This document shows positions 31,961 to 44,461 of a stretch of 64,000 nt of DNA, in pieces. The stretch spans positions 15,021,411 to 15,085,410 of the forward strand of contig CM038467.1 of NCBI GenBank assembly GCA_021464415.1. The letters are read 5' to 3'. Under the pieces are notes generated by a model that had not been told where the DNA came from, did no database searches, and saw only the letters and a list, made by a program, of their open reading frames with translations. A program made the translations under genes and the position numbers. Each line of letters begins with the position of its first letter. Within the stretch, counting starts at the first letter, position 1. The DNA is from Lonicera japonica. Taxonomy: Eukaryota > Streptophyta > Magnoliopsida > Dipsacales > Caprifoliaceae.

Positions 31961-32817
31961 CTTCTTCATTCATGAACCCTTCTCCGCCCATCTCCTCGAT
32001 TGATGACGACTGGCCGGAAATATGTTTATAACGTTAGAAGAGAAAAAATGGAGTGTGCGGAGAAAAATGGAGTTGCCGTAATAAAAGTAGGCATTACATC
32101 AACAAAAACAGTGCTTGGCATATTACAAAAGTATGAACTAAGGGCAGCCATGGTGTGTGTTGCTGCATCACAGTGACGAGAAACAAAAACGGTGAAGGAG
32201 CTCCAAACTTACTGCGTCCAGCAGAAAGGGCATAAATTGCTCCATAGATAGCTGCATATCAATGGTGAAAGTGGAGGATTGGCGAAGCACTCTAGTGATG
32301 GTGAAGTCATTTCCTTCCTTGAAAAACACTTTCTCCCCATTTTTATTTTTTCCAGCGAATCCATTTTTCTCCGCCCACTCCATTTTTTCTCTTTTAACAT
32401 TATAAACTCATTTTCTACGAGTCGTCATCAATCGAGGAGATGGGTGGAGGAGGGTTCATGAAGGAAGAAGATGAAAAAAATGGAGGTGGTCGGAGTCAAT
32501 GAAGTGACCGGAAAAAATGGTGGTAAAGGTCAGAATCAATGGAGTGGTTGGAATGAAAAAATTGAAGAGAGAGAAAATGAGTTGGGAATAAGAGATTAAA
32601 TGCCACGTCATTTTTTCATTTTTTTTAAAATGCCACGTCAGATTTTTTCTGCCAACTCAGCATTCCGTTAAAAATAATTAACAGAAGTTAAAATTCGGAC
32701 CTAAATGAAATAATGGGAAAATTTTAATGGTACTTTTGATGGAAAATGAAATTCGTTGGCATAACTGAAAAACGGGTAAAGTACGTTGTACTTATTGGTC
32801 ATTTAACGAAACATAAA

Positions 32818-34074
32818 CTAATTGAGCATTATATACGAAGTTGAGAAAGTGCAATTGTACATATGGATTAATTACGCAGTTATGCAATTAAGAATAGTCC
32901 AGTTTAAACTTATTGGTTAAAAACTTCTTCTTATTGCTTGTTTTCTAAAAAAAAAACATACACTTTCTCTGACAATTTTGTTTTTCAAACTCAAAAAGGC
33001 AAAAAACAAGTTTTCCTGTTCATCAAATCTAGAATCTGCAAAACAAACAAAATAATTATAAATGAGAATCCAAAAGAAAAAGAAATATTCGTTAACATGA
33101 ACAAATATGCAAAATCACCAAATGCCATACATAAATTATTAACGTTAACAAATAGGAAAAAGCACCAAGGATACACAAAATCTCTTTCCCATCCCAAATT
33201 AAGAAACTATGTTAGAGTGTCATTTTTTTCAATGATACACTATTTTTTACATAATCAACTATTCCCAAAGAAGAAACTGCAAAAAGAAATATTGAACGCT
33301 TTGAGGCATTTAACAAATGCCTATCCTTGAGTTAAAATAGGCAAATGAAAAACCACATGTATGTAAATCTATACTTTGCACTTGAAAATCCATATATTTA
33401 ATCTTTTGTCTACACACAAAGTTCTAGCTTAAAAAATGAAATTGGTGTTTAAAAGAATTACATCAAAGAAAAGCGAAGGCAATTTGTCACGTCAAAATGT
33501 AATAATCCGAGCAAGACTTTTTAATTAAATGGGTTAGTTAAGTCTAATCCAAATTTGACCAAACCTATTTACAATAATTAGGTGTCGAGTTTGTATTGGG
33601 TTCACGATTCACAAATAGTGTTAAACATTGCCAACCCGACTAAGAAACGAACCACTATAAAGCGAAAAGAAAAAACATAATGCAAATAATAAGGAACCAA
33701 CTATACTAAAATCCACCGAGCACCTACACATACACTACGACAAAACACCTAACATCGTTACCAACACTACCACCACAATGTTTCTTGTGTTTAGCTTTAG
33801 TTTAGAATGTTGCATTTGAACTATTTGCGATTCTAAATAGATAGAAAAAAACACATTTTTAGCACGTTTGTTTATTCTAAGATATTTTCAAACTATATTA
33901 ATTAGAGGAAAAAAATCAAATCAAATAAAACATAATCACTGCAACCCAAATAAATAGGAAAGTTAAATAATCAATAATTATCCTATTCAATATGGGTAGC
34001 ATTATGATTTCGGATACAATCAAATATATACTAATTCCAGTAAAAAAATAGGTAACAAAAAACATGTACTTGAG
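32818..34074. other. AT-rich intergenic DNA, no gene
   Basis: The 130-codon frame at 32938-33330 is Lys/Asn-rich, overlaps a frame on the opposite strand and shows no known domain; I do not call it a gene. No transposon ends were recognised. Confidence 0.45.
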
Positions 34075-34505
34075 TAGTAAGAAACCGTTTTAAAGTTGAA
34101 TGTGAAAAGACAAAAAAAAATGACCATGAACATGCTATATGAAGATGCGAAAAAACTAATTGCGGTGATACCAATAAAGGAATAAATTGCATCAATTTAA
34201 AGAGGTTAATATTGCAATGCCACATTAGCTATAGGTACATAAAATGTTACGTGAATTGTAAAGGCATATTAGCCGTAGCTAACACTATTAAATAGTAAGA
34301 AACCATTTTTAAGTTGAATGTGAAAAAACAAAAAATGAATGTGAACATGTTATATGAAGCTGCGAAATTGTGGCGATATTAATAAAGGAATAAATTGCAT
34401 CAATTTAAAGAGCTTGATAATGCAGTTCCACATTAACTGTAGGTACGTAAAATGTTACATGAATTGTAAAGGCATATTGGTTGTAGCTAACACCATTACC
34501 AGCAT
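34075..34505. repeat. Tandem duplication, unit 218 bases
   Basis: TAGTAAGAAACC begins the first copy at 34075 and the second at 34293. Both run through GAATAAATTGCATCAATTTA and GAATTGTAAAGGCATATT to GTAGCTAACACYATTA. The copies are roughly 85 percent alike by eye. No coding signal. Confidence 0.85.
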
Positions 34506-34589
34506 CACATACTACGAAATAGTATTAGACAAAGTTGTACGTAACTCCGCCACAATAAAGTATTAAGTGAAAGTGCTTTTCTATTTAGT

Positions 34590-34765
34590 AGGGAGCTCAA
34601 GGGAAAATTTCATAAAGACCATTCTGTACAGATTGGTGCTTTTTAAGGGGTAAACAAACGAGTTCTTTATTGAAACTTGGTGGAGATGATCTCCATGGTT
34701 AATAGACCATCTCCGTCAAATTTCATTAAAAAAAATCAACCATTTCGTTAACTAATATATATATA
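34590..34765. mobile_element. Partial copy of the 15111-type MITE
   Basis: Contains GAAACTTGGTGGAGATGATC, TCCATGGTTAATAGACCATC and AAATTTCATTAAAA in the same order as the element at 15111-15498 and ends in a TA run. Only the left half is present. Confidence 0.5.
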
Positions 34766-35179
34766 TATATAAGTGAAATATATCTTTCATCTTATGGACC
34801 TAATAAGTTCATAAGAGAATGGTTGGTTAAATACTTTCTCGTTTGATTGTCCTCTAATTTACGAATTAGACAATTTAAAATTGTTTAAGTTGTGAATTAT
34901 CTAATTTGAATATTTGATTGCAAAAATGAATTAATATATAAAGTCATAAATTTATGCTAATACCTAAAATATTAAATAAGAGAACATAAAGAAATAGTTG
35001 AAATTATATAATTTATAATTATCATACAAGTTTATGTGAAAAAGTCATACCACAATTTTTCTTGTTGAAATGAAAAAATTATAATTTATTAATTTATAAT
35101 AAAATAATTATAAATACGATAACTTACGCAACTAAATAAACTATAATTAATGTGTTAAATTTATTTATTTTAAGCGTTA
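34766..35179. other. AT-rich, no feature recognised
   Basis: No protein segment, inverted repeat or poly(A)-bounded insertion was seen. Confidence 0.4.
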
Positions 35180-36048
35180 GCAGGGGCGGCGCTATGCGGG
35201 GGCCAGGTGGGGCCATGGCCCTACCTGGACTTTTGGCAAATTTGTATAGAGTATCTGTGTCTTTGTGCGTGAGTTGGAAAATTGAGGGTAATTTGTGTAA
35301 TTAAAGCTGGTCAGTTGGCAAGAGGAGTGGGGGGGGTGTTCGTGTAATGGAGTGTATGAATCCAAGGTATGGTTTTGTAAATACACGTGGGCCGGTGAAT
35401 AATTAAGAAGGGGCAGTTAATTTTATTTTTTGTTTATTGTTATTTTCTCTCCATTTTTGTTGTTTATTTGTTTTGGTTCTGTTTTGCACTTTGCACTTTG
35501 TATATTATATTTTGTATTTTTTTCTTTTTTAGCCTCCTAGGTTAGATTTTTTTCTTATAATCTTATACTATATATATATATTAATATTATGATTTAGGTG
35601 TTTTAATGTTGATTTGCTTTTTAGATTGTTAATATATTTGTTTGTTGGTTATTATTTATTAATGTTGATTTTCTTATTAGATTGTTATTTGATAAATTTA
35701 TATTAAGATTAATATATGTGTTTGTTGGTTATAGTAGGTTGAATATTGAGATGATAAATATATTTTCAAATATATACTTAATTTTAGTATATTATTTTAA
35801 ATTTTTCAGAAATAAAATGGAGAAACATTTTAGTAAAGTAGCAGTAAATTCGACTTCTCGAAATGTTGGTTCGAGTTCTATTCTAAATGTTGAATCAATA
35901 TTTTCAAATGTCGATTCCACTCCGTCAAATATATGTTCCTTTGTTCTGAATGTTGATTCTACTACTCTAAATAGTATATGCAAAAAATTATGTTGTGTTA
36001 TTAGTTTAGCTCCCCCTGAACAAAATTCCTGGCTCCGCCACTATAAGC
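35180..36048. mobile_element. hAT-like non-autonomous element
   Basis: Left end CAGGGGCGGCGCTATG and right end, reversed TAGTGGCGGAGCCAGGAAT, fit the CAGGGGCGG...CCGCCACTG ends of plant hAT elements. The flanks TAAGCGTT and TAAGCATA may be a diverged 8-base duplication. A frame at 35682-36080 starts in AT-rich sequence and contains MEKHFSKVAVNSTSRNVGSS and repeated NVDST words, reminiscent of the low-complexity N-terminus that precedes zinc-finger hAT transposases; the transposase proper is missing. Smaller elements with similar ends lie at 25676-25812 and 57509-57822. Confidence 0.55.
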
Positions 36049-36094
36049 ATAGGTATTCCTTAAAGGCCTCGAAAGATTAAAATAAATCGTATGT

Positions 36095-36304
36095 TATTTG
36101 GGCTAACTGCCCACTGTACACCTAACTTGGGCCGAGGTCGAAACAGATACTTGGTCCATAGCCTAAAAGGTGAGCGCTAACTAATAAAGAGCACCACCAT
36201 AGATACGTGGAATTAGGGTTCTTCAAAGCTTTCAAGTATTAAGTTCTTGTTCTGCCGCTTCTTCCAAGGAGAGAGTAAACCCTAGCAACTTTTGTGACCA
36301 GAAA
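36095..36304 (+). promoter_or_regulatory. RPS3a promoter and leader with site II and telo-box motifs
   Basis: TGGGCT (36099-36104) and TGGGCC (36128-36133) are site II elements. TTAGGGTT (36213-36220) and AAACCCTA (36277-36284) are telo-boxes on the two strands. This combination is typical of plant ribosomal-protein and other growth-linked genes, where TCP and Pur-alpha-type factors are known to act. A pyrimidine-rich leader precedes the ATG. Confidence 0.75.
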
Positions 36305-39159
36305 ATGGCTGTTGGGTACTCATTTTTCTGTCTCTATCTATCTCTCCGTTTCTCAATCTGTATATTTCTCTTTATAAATACTTTTTTTGATTAATCTTTC
36401 CAGGAAGAACAAGAGGATTTCCAAGGGAAAGAAGGGAGGAAAGAAGAAGGCGTAAGTGTTATTTGATTACCTCGGTTTATATACTCAATAATAAATAAAT
36501 CCAATATATCTATCTTATATATATATATAATTAACGCTGGTTTGATTTGATGCCAATGCAGTGCTGATCCGTTCGCTAAGAAGGATTGGTATGATATCAA
36601 GGCACCATCAGTCTTTGAGACAAGAAATGTCGGCAAAACCCTAGTCAGCAGGACTCAGGGTACAAAGGTATCTCTCATTCTCATTCTATCAAACCATTGT
36701 CAAATTTGTACTTCGTTTGGATGCTGTTTTCTTCGATGAAGTATTGATTTGTTGTTTATGTTCTTTGCTATTTTAGATTCGTTGTCGAAAAATAATAAAA
36801 TATTGGTGATCTCAAGTACTCCGTATATTTTCTTTCAATTTGTTATGGCAAAAAATGGTTAGAAGTATAGTTTTATTTTGAGCGTTCACTATCATAAATT
36901 TGTGTTGTATAATAGGAAAGGTAACAGAAAAAATAACACACTATCCTTGAAAAGAGCATTCTAAATAAATCGAGAGTAATGAAACAATGCACATCAATAA
37001 GTTTGCATATGCAATATATATCAATAGTAAGTACTAAATGGTAGTCCTTGTTGATTGAGTTCTGTTTCGAGCTATGTGTCAGATCAAACTGAACCATTGC
37101 ATACCTTTACCTTTTGTTTGAAATATGATTAATGTTGTAATTGGTACTAGGTACTAATGATAGTAACATATGCAACCTACTATGTATATTAGGGTAATTG
37201 GTAAATGATTCCTATCCTTCAAGAGAAACTGACCTATATCTGCAGCCTTTTTATCCATGTTTTGTACAAATTTTGAACGTCTCTCTCTGGGTTTTTTTTT
37301 TACTCTTGACATCCAAGAGGCTGTCAGTTTTCATTTTTCTGTATAATCTATATATTTTTTGTATATTTTGGTCAGTTACGGCATTGGAATCATTATCAGG
37401 GGTTTACTGATTTTGTTTGATCTTATTAGGATCGATCATTTCAATTATGTATGTTGTATTTGTATATTGAATGTTGTATTTGTCGGTGTTTTAAAAGGCT
37501 CTTGCCTTTACGCATCAATGCTCGCCTCAGGGCTCTTTTTCTTGAAAACGCACTAAAGCTCATTAATAAGTGCGTGATGCACAAAAGGCTTGCGCCTCTT
37601 TGCGCTTTACTACGCCTTTTTGTACGCCTCATACGCTTTTTACGCATTTTACGTCTTTTGGATGCTTTTTGCATTTTTTCTCTTTGCTGTAACTTTTACA
37701 TGTATATATAGTTTTTTGTCTGTAAATTCATATTGGTTGCTGCTATATAGATATAAATTGATAATTATACTCATTCCTGCTATATGTATGAAACATCAAC
37801 TTAAAATTTCTACTTTTTGCTGTTATATGCACTATTATTGCCATTAGAAAACATAAGCAAGAAAGATAAGACAAAGTGCTGAGTGTATATTTATCTATTT
37901 GCTTATTTGAATTTTATTTGTTACTTCAAAAGGTGATTATGTGATTGTTATTTCTTTCTTTTTAGTGTTAGACGTCTCTTTTAACTATTTTTTGTTTTTC
38001 TAATTTAAATATATAATGCACAAAAGGCTTGCGCATTAGCGCCTTGAGGCTTACGCCTCGCCTTTCAACAAGAAAACGCCTCGACCTACGCCCTCGCCTT
38101 TTAAAACATTGGTATTTGTATATTGAATGTTGTCTGTGTTCATAAACTGACAGATTGCATCAGAAGGACTCAAGCATAGAGTGTTTGAGGTTAGTCTTGC
38201 TGATCTCCAGAAGGATGAGGATCAGGCATACAGGAAGATCCGTCTTAGAGCAGAGGACGTGCAAGGGAAGAACGTCCTCACAAATTTCTGGGTATGTTCC
38301 GAGTAATTATTCTGTACGTGGTTAAAATAAGATTTCAACAAGTCTTTTTTGGGCTGAGTGGAATTGTATTTTCAGGGAATGGACTTCACAACGGACAAGG
38401 TGAGGTCCCTTGTTCGCAAGTGGCAGACATTGATTGAGGCTCATGTGGATGTGAAGACGACAGACAGCTTCACTCTTAGGATGTTCTGCATTGGATTCAC
38501 AAAGAAGCGTGCAAACCAGCAGAAAAGGACCTGTTATGCCCAGTCTAGCCAGATCCGTCAGGTTTAGTTCAAATTTCGAAGTTAAATGTTTATTTGGCAG
38601 TTCAATTGAATCTGATTAGCACCATTTATGATGCACTAGCACAATCTCTTACACACATTTTTGTGTGTTTTTTTGTTAGATTCGCCGCAAAATGGTCGAA
38701 ATTATGAGGAACCAAGCAAGCTCCTGTGATCTTAAGGAATTGGTCGCTAAGTTCATCCCTGAGTCAATTGGGAGAGAGATTGAGAAGGCAACTTCAAGCA
38801 TCTTCCCTCTGCAGAATGTGTTCATTCGTAAAGTCAAGATTTTGAAAGCACCCAAGTTTGATCTTGGCAAGTTAATGGAGGTACATACTCGTTCATTTCG
38901 TAAATCTATCCATAATGTTCCCCATTGCATACACACTTTTCTATTGGTAGTAAATTTTGAATTACTTCTGGGTGGTAAATTTTGATCATAAGAACTGTAT
39001 TATATATATCTCATTAATTTATTTTGGTGGTGGTTTAATGGTTGTGTTGGATATATGGTGTAGGTCCATGGTGATTATTCGGATGATGTTGGTGTCAAAA
39101 TGGAGAGGCCAGCGGAAGAAACAATGATAGAGGCGGAAGCTGAAGTGGTTGGAGCTTGA
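36305..39159 (+). CDS. RPS3A: 40S ribosomal protein S3a (eS1), 7 exons, 261 aa
   Basis: eS1 is a core protein of the cytosolic small ribosomal subunit near the mRNA exit. Exons are 36305-36315, 36404-36451, 36562-36667, 38154-38291, 38376-38561, 38680-38880 and 39064-39159, all GT-AG, with a continuous frame. The protein starts [20 protein letters not shown], then [20 protein letters not shown]. Other hallmarks are [20 protein letters not shown] (junction of exons 4 and 5), [60 protein letters not shown] and [20 protein letters not shown]. Its length fits the family (about 262 aa). The C-terminus [11 protein letters not shown] ends at TGA 39157-39159. No stop or frame break is present, so it looks functional. 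Intron 3 (36668-38153) is long because of a transposon-derived insert. A TATTTATT/AATTTTGCAATG-type AT-rich stretch after 39160 is the likely 3' UTR. Confidence 0.96.
37485..38110. mobile_element. GGCGTACGCC-rich interspersed element in RPS3a intron 3
   Basis: It starts GTGTTTTAAAAGGCTCTTGC and ends CCCTCGCCTTTTAAAACATT, inverted copies of each other. The host sequence TATTTGTATATTGAATGTTG occurs on both sides (about 37458 and 38113), possibly an extended duplication at the insertion point. The interior is full of TACGCCT/TACGCTTTT words. A relative lies at 25195-26012. The frames at 37451-37847 are products of the repeat. Confidence 0.65.
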
Positions 39160-39973
39160 GAGATAAAAGTTTATTTTATTTAAACCCAAGATTATGAGCT
39201 ATTTTTTGTTTTTTACCAGATTGTGTTTTTTGTTGGAAGTTTATCTTGACAAAATTTTGCAATGTTAAGATTGGGATTACTTTGGTCCTTATATCATATT
39301 TCTGCATTGTTCTCGGTTTAATTTTATGAATTTGCCTTCTTCTGTTATGCATCTCTTGCTGCTCCCTAAATCCACGTTATAAGCAGTAACTTTAGTGAAT
39401 AATGTAAAATGTTATTAGGGATCCAGCCACTAAAAGGAAATTGTTGAAAACTAAAAGGAAATAGTTGAAAACAAATACTATTGGGACAGCAATTTTGAGA
39501 TACACCAAAAAAAATTCCGTTTTAAAATATTGTAAATAATGTTTTTGACTTGGTTGTACACTGTTCTGCAAAATAAGACTTTTTGAATATCACGCATGAT
39601 TAAAGCTTTTCCGCTGCCAATAACTGAAAATTTATGTGGCAAGGTTTCGTTTTATGGCTAATTTAGAAAATAAGTTGTGAAATAATGGGAGATGTTCAAT
39701 ACTGTTATTCTGTTTTCAATGGAATTTTTTTTTCTTCGGCGATAGCGAAGAAATTTAAGGATAGATACTCATAAAAATGACCATTTATGTTGTTATCAAA
39801 CGAACCCTACAAAACTTGGAGAGATTTTCATACGATGATGCAGTGATGTACTATAAAATTATTTAATCGAGTGCCAGAGCATAATTATAATTATGTAAAT
39901 ATGTAAAGGATATATAGACACTACAGCCGGTAAACAAATTCCGTGTACATCCATTTATAATTACAACTATAAT
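39160..39973. other. RPS3a 3' UTR and intergenic DNA
   Basis: The first 200 bases are T-rich with AATTTTATGAA-like poly(A) signals and are the likely 3' UTR. The rest is AT-rich without a gene. The transporter pseudogene approaches tail-to-tail from the right. Confidence 0.5.
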
Positions 39974-42900
39974 CTACATCACATAGACCATGCAAACCTC
40001 TAAAAGAGCCGCATGAGGGATGTTCAATTCAACCGGAGGCTCCCTACAGTTTTTATCCAGAAAAACATATGTCCTAACAGGAAACTGCTTCACAAAGTTT
40101 GCGCTATCTCGGGCTGATAGATGTGATTGGCCCACAAAATATGCGGTCCCACTTTCCCTTGGGTCGACTAGTTCTTGGAGTTCCTGCCTAACACATACCT
40201 GCATTTTAGGATTATTTGGAGACAGCAACACAAACCTAATCTTCTTCCTCACAGGAGTAGCACCACCACCGCCTGCCCCTCCATCGCTATCACAACAAAC
40301 ACTCTCTATTGAACCACCCAACGTACTCATCTCACTCTTTGCCAAAGTTGGAGACCAAGCATGTGATTCATTAGTCTCAGTTAGGGGAATCAAACCATTA
40401 CCGTATTTATTTGGGCTTCCAACAACGATCATTCTTCCTCCCGGTGTTACATTTTTAATGTCTATTCAGATGTTTCATTTAGATAAAAACACAAACAGAT
40501 TTTGTACTCAGAAGAAAAAAACAGATTTTTTAGATTTTGGTTTCAGGCTTTAGATTTACCTTTCAGACTTTAGATTCAGGATTTAGATTCAAACAACAAA
40601 AGAATGGACCCTAATAAAAATCTTACCAGTTGCATTTCTAATACACGGAATGCCACGGAAACCAATAGTGACGCCAATGCTGAGGATCATCAATATCCAG
40701 TTGAAATCTGGAACGTAGACCTAGCCTTGTATCTTCTCCGATGTATGTTTAACTTTAACTCTAGGAAAACAACCAAGTGCCTGGCACTGGTTTATGATGG
40801 TGAAAGTGGCTGTAATGGTTCCTTGGCTCCCCACAGCCAATGAAAATAAGGATAACACTGTGAAGATATGATGTAGACATCCTAGGTTTTCCGTACTTTC
40901 CGCATCTTAGGAGTACAAAATCCCAGGTAAGAAATTGCGTTGAAAACAAAGGATAGAGAAAGAGGACTTACGTACCGTTAGGGATAGAGTCACTGAAATT
41001 ATAGTAATCCACAGAAGCTCCCAAGTGTTTGGAGATATATGCAGCTTGACCAGCAAAGCACAAAACAAGTGCGGGATAAACTACACAGACAAATGTAAAC
41101 TACAAAAGAGATAATCCAAAAGTTACTTTCCAAAATAATAGTAGCTTCATCTTATATTTAGATATTTGAAGCTAAATAAGGAGATGATAGGTAAAAAGAG
41201 AGAAAAACACGATATAATAGATTCTAGTCGAAACAAGTTGAAGAAAATTGGGGTTTCATGACCAATGGTTCTCGTACATTAGTTAATTATATGATAATAA
41301 CATAGAAACTATCATTGTTTCAACAGGAATTTAGCCATTGAGTTCTCAAATATGAGTTATCAATACCATAATAGAGCTCTCGAATATGAGTTCAGGAATA
41401 TCCGTAAACATTGCCACATTGCCTCAGTTCCTGCAAAAATTAGAACTAGTGATGGTTCTTTTCACGAGATAGATAATGTGAGCAAGAAATCAAAGGAACA
41501 CCGAATACAAGTTTCAGTATAAGCAAACTGACCTGCAATACATAGAACGATGCTGCCTAGTAATTTCCAACTCGAAAATGTAGCGTTTTTCATAAACCTG
41601 AGCATGTATGTTGGGTTGATAGCATAAATGATTTCGTGGTCCCATTTAAAGATATTACACAGACCCACCCCACTGATGAAAATGAGCCATATTGACAATT
41701 GGGGTGAATAAAAAACCAATCTTTTGGGTCCCATAGTGTTGTAAAGTGAAAAGGCAAACCAATATACCACATGCGGCGGGAACCGGTACAACTGAAACAA
41801 ATAAGCTACCTGAATTAGATGTCACACTCAAACGGAGGAAATTGCATCATATGGAAGGCTGTAGATTTTTGAGTGGACAAATTCTTGAAGTACAACTAGG
41901 TGTCATCTAATATTCAAAGCAAAATACTTACATTTGTTCAAAGCCTTTTCTATGCCAGGCCTCGATTTTTCAGGAGAAAATGGCAAGGAACAAAAAGAAT
42001 CAAATTTTTGATGAACTGAGATGAATTTAAACCACAGGTGCTCTATCATGTAACCAAACATATATTCTTTCTAATATCCGAGTATAGTGCTAATTCTTAC
42101 ACAAATTTGACAGTCTCGACAATGATCGTTTAAGGCTTGTTGAAACAATACTATAGCGAGAGAAAATAAACCAAATTAGTAGAGGTGCTGAAAGAAATTA
42201 TGTGAATTCCAACAAAATGAAAAAGCGAATGAGGCACGACAATGTTATTGAGTTGGTCACACAAGAAGGTACACAAAAAGTTCAATACAAAAGACGGTGT
42301 GTCCGTGATTGGAGTGGTAAGTTAATTAGGCAAGACCTACTACTAGCAAGTAGGCCACTTTTGACTATTTAAATTCATTGAATACACAACTTTTAAGGAC
42401 TCCATCGCCAATTATGATGCATGAACCGTATAGAGCCAGGAATAAGACCACATAATGACTACTTTTATGTTTAGTAATGGCCCTTCGAGCCCTTGATTCC
42501 TCCTTGCTCTCGCCTGGTCTTTCTGCCTCATAGTGTATAATCTCATTAGCACTTGTATCATTGGGAATCAGCCCCACTTTGACATGCCTACAAAGTAACG
42601 AGTATAATGAAAATGGACCACCTGCAACGTTTCTAAGAAAGTTAAAAGAGTACTAAAGATAACATCCTATTGACTATATTAGTAGTTCAAGTATGCGTTT
42701 TTTTCGAGTTTTTGTTTATTTCACATATAAAGTTTTAGCTTTAACAAAGGAGTTGGCACCCTACAATCCAAGCACTTGACATGAACCATAAGCCTTCATA
42801 CGTCAATTTACAAAAGAGCAATGCTGGCTTCATCGACCTATTATTTACTTTGGATACATTGATGGGTTGTACATACTTGGAATGTACAACTCACTAATGC

Positions 42901-44329
42901 AGTTGATATGATTATCCGGTTGATAAAACCAGTAAGAATATCTTCTTCCATTTATAATTTCGAAAATCTGGGAAGCACAAAAGCTGGAACCAAACAAGCA
43001 CCAAAGGGATTAAGAGAAATACCCTCTCCATCATCATCAGCTCTCATTGCTGTCAAGGCGTACTTTGATTGTTAGAGTCCAGAACACAAAGGAAAAAAGC
43101 TCATGTACACACTCATGGGATTCGATATCAGCTGGCAAAATTGCTCCGAATACATACAACGGGGTAGTACTCAAGCGACCATATACTACTCCAAGGCTTA
43201 GAAATGACAAAATGATCGTATTTCTCCAGGTCTCTTTCTGCAGATTTACAAGTGAAACAAAAGAGCAAATTATGGTGATTGGTGATGATACCATATTGAT
43301 TAGTAGAAAACAACCCATAGAAAGCTATTTTTTTGTAAATAAACAGCTTTGTAAAGTTAAATTTTTTCAACTATTGGGAATTGACCGTTATTTATCCTTT
43401 TTACTATTGCCATGGAGCTTGGTCATGTACTCAAGACAATTAATTGATATCAGTATTTTCCTAAAACTTTAATTTTTGGAAGTGTGCATCAATCTATACC
43501 AAAAAAAAAAAAGTGTGCATCAATGATTACATTGAATAACAGTACGTGTAGGAACCTAGGAGCACGCTGAGGTAATTAATAATGAACTATTTGGCTAATT
43601 AATGGCATGGGAAAAACCTTAGAAGATAATGTTAGCAATATGGCGTGGAAAAATAATATATATAAACCGGAAATTAACGAAATATAAATGAACATTCTGA
43701 AATCAAGTATTGTGTATCACACAATCACCTTAAAAGTTTACGGGAGAGAGGGGCTTGTGTTTTTTTTTAATGCTTAACAAGCTCACAAGGGTGATCCCTT
43801 ATAAACTCATTAATTTTTTTACAAAGTTCCTACGTGGAACTTAACAATTCTCATTCCATTATCTATCACTTTAGGTAACAAATTCTCATTCACCTCGTAA
43901 CCCATTTTAAGCAAACAAATATACGATGTCTCATATGGAGGAGAACACGAATCCACGATAACCTTTCACAACCGAGTGAAATTGGTATTTCAAAATTACC
44001 CTCAAAATAACAAGAAAATGGTATTTAATACCCATTTTTTCCAACAGATAATTGAGTGGGAAGAACTGTATATCAGAAGAGATCAGAGTTATAAATCATG
44101 GAGATGGAAATTCTTCGTAAATTTTCAGGGTGGTATTATATATATAACAAATTAAAGCATTGAAGTTGAACTAATATATATATATATATACAAGACATGG
44201 AATTAAGAAACAAATTAAAACAAAGCTCGATCATAAATTAAAAGAGCTGTATATTAATAATACAGTATAAGCGTACTAGTGTACCTTGAACTGAGGATAG
44301 ATACAGAGAGGGCTTAATGGAGGATCCAT
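39974..44329 (-). pseudogene. KUP/HAK potassium transporter, broken and missing exons
   Basis: KUP/HAK proteins are plasma-membrane K+ carriers with about 12 helices and a long cytosolic tail. Exons appear in order on the minus strand. Exon 1, 44329-44285, is MDPPLSPLCIYPQFK. Exon 2, 43237-43023, has SLGVVYGRLSTTPLYVF and, after a frameshift near 43062, MRADDDGEG. Exon 3, 42621 to about 42390, has FSLYSLLCRHVKVGLIP and GSCIIIGDGVL. Exon 4, about 41800-41533, has [20 protein letters not shown]. Exon 5, from 41430, is GTEAM followed by an 8-base tandem duplication (41408-41423). Exon 6, about 41100-40985, has VVYPALVLCFAGQAAYISK. Exon 7, about 40840-40630, has ALGCFPRVKVKHTSEKIQG, an in-frame TAG (40721-40723), and FNWILMILSIGVTIGFR. 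The last exon, about 40432-39974, ends ELNIPHAALLEVCMVYVM. The helix segment after GDGVL and the stretch between exon 7 and the tail (last helices, about 250 codons in relatives) are absent. Splice sites are largely kept, so decay is fairly recent. Confidence 0.9.
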
Positions 44330-44461
44330 TGGAAGATTAAGAGAGAGAGAGAGAAAGTGAATTACGTACTTACGTAGTTGGAACTGGAAATTGGAATGGG
44401 GGGTAGAGTTGTGTTTATAGAAATATTGATAAACGATTAAGCCTGTGCGTATGTATATATA
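44330..44461 (-). promoter_or_regulatory. Leader region of the KUP/HAK pseudogene
   Basis: A GA run (about 44341-44355) lies just upstream of the former ATG on the minus strand as a CT-rich leader. No clear TATA box. Confidence 0.3.

Larger units (their letters stand above)
28741..32808. mobile_element. Long-arm Mutator-like element containing a LINE and a solo LTR
   Basis: A perfect 9-base duplication AAACATAAA flanks it (28732-28740, 32809-32817). Ends are GACTAAATGACCAATAAG and, inverted, CGTTAAATGACCAATAAG. The right arm is uninterrupted (about 32350-32808). Its mirror on the left is split into 28741-28771, 30518-30828 and 31961-32085 by the two insertions. Both arms contain TGACGTGGCA, AGTTGGCA, GGTCCAAAT/GGACCTAAAT and TCGATTGATGACGACT-type segments, so each arm is about 450 bases. 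The loop (about 32090-32340) has no clear gene. Without the insertions the element would be about 1.2 kb. Confidence 0.82.

Noticed and set aside
32938..33330. 130-codon frame as a gene
   Set aside because: AT-driven Lys/Asn/Phe composition, no motif, overlapping frame on the other strand.
37451..37847. Frames in RPS3a intron 3
   Set aside because: They read through TACGCC-type repeat words of the inserted element.
40020..40553. 177-codon plus-strand frame
   Set aside because: Antisense of the last exon of the KUP/HAK pseudogene.
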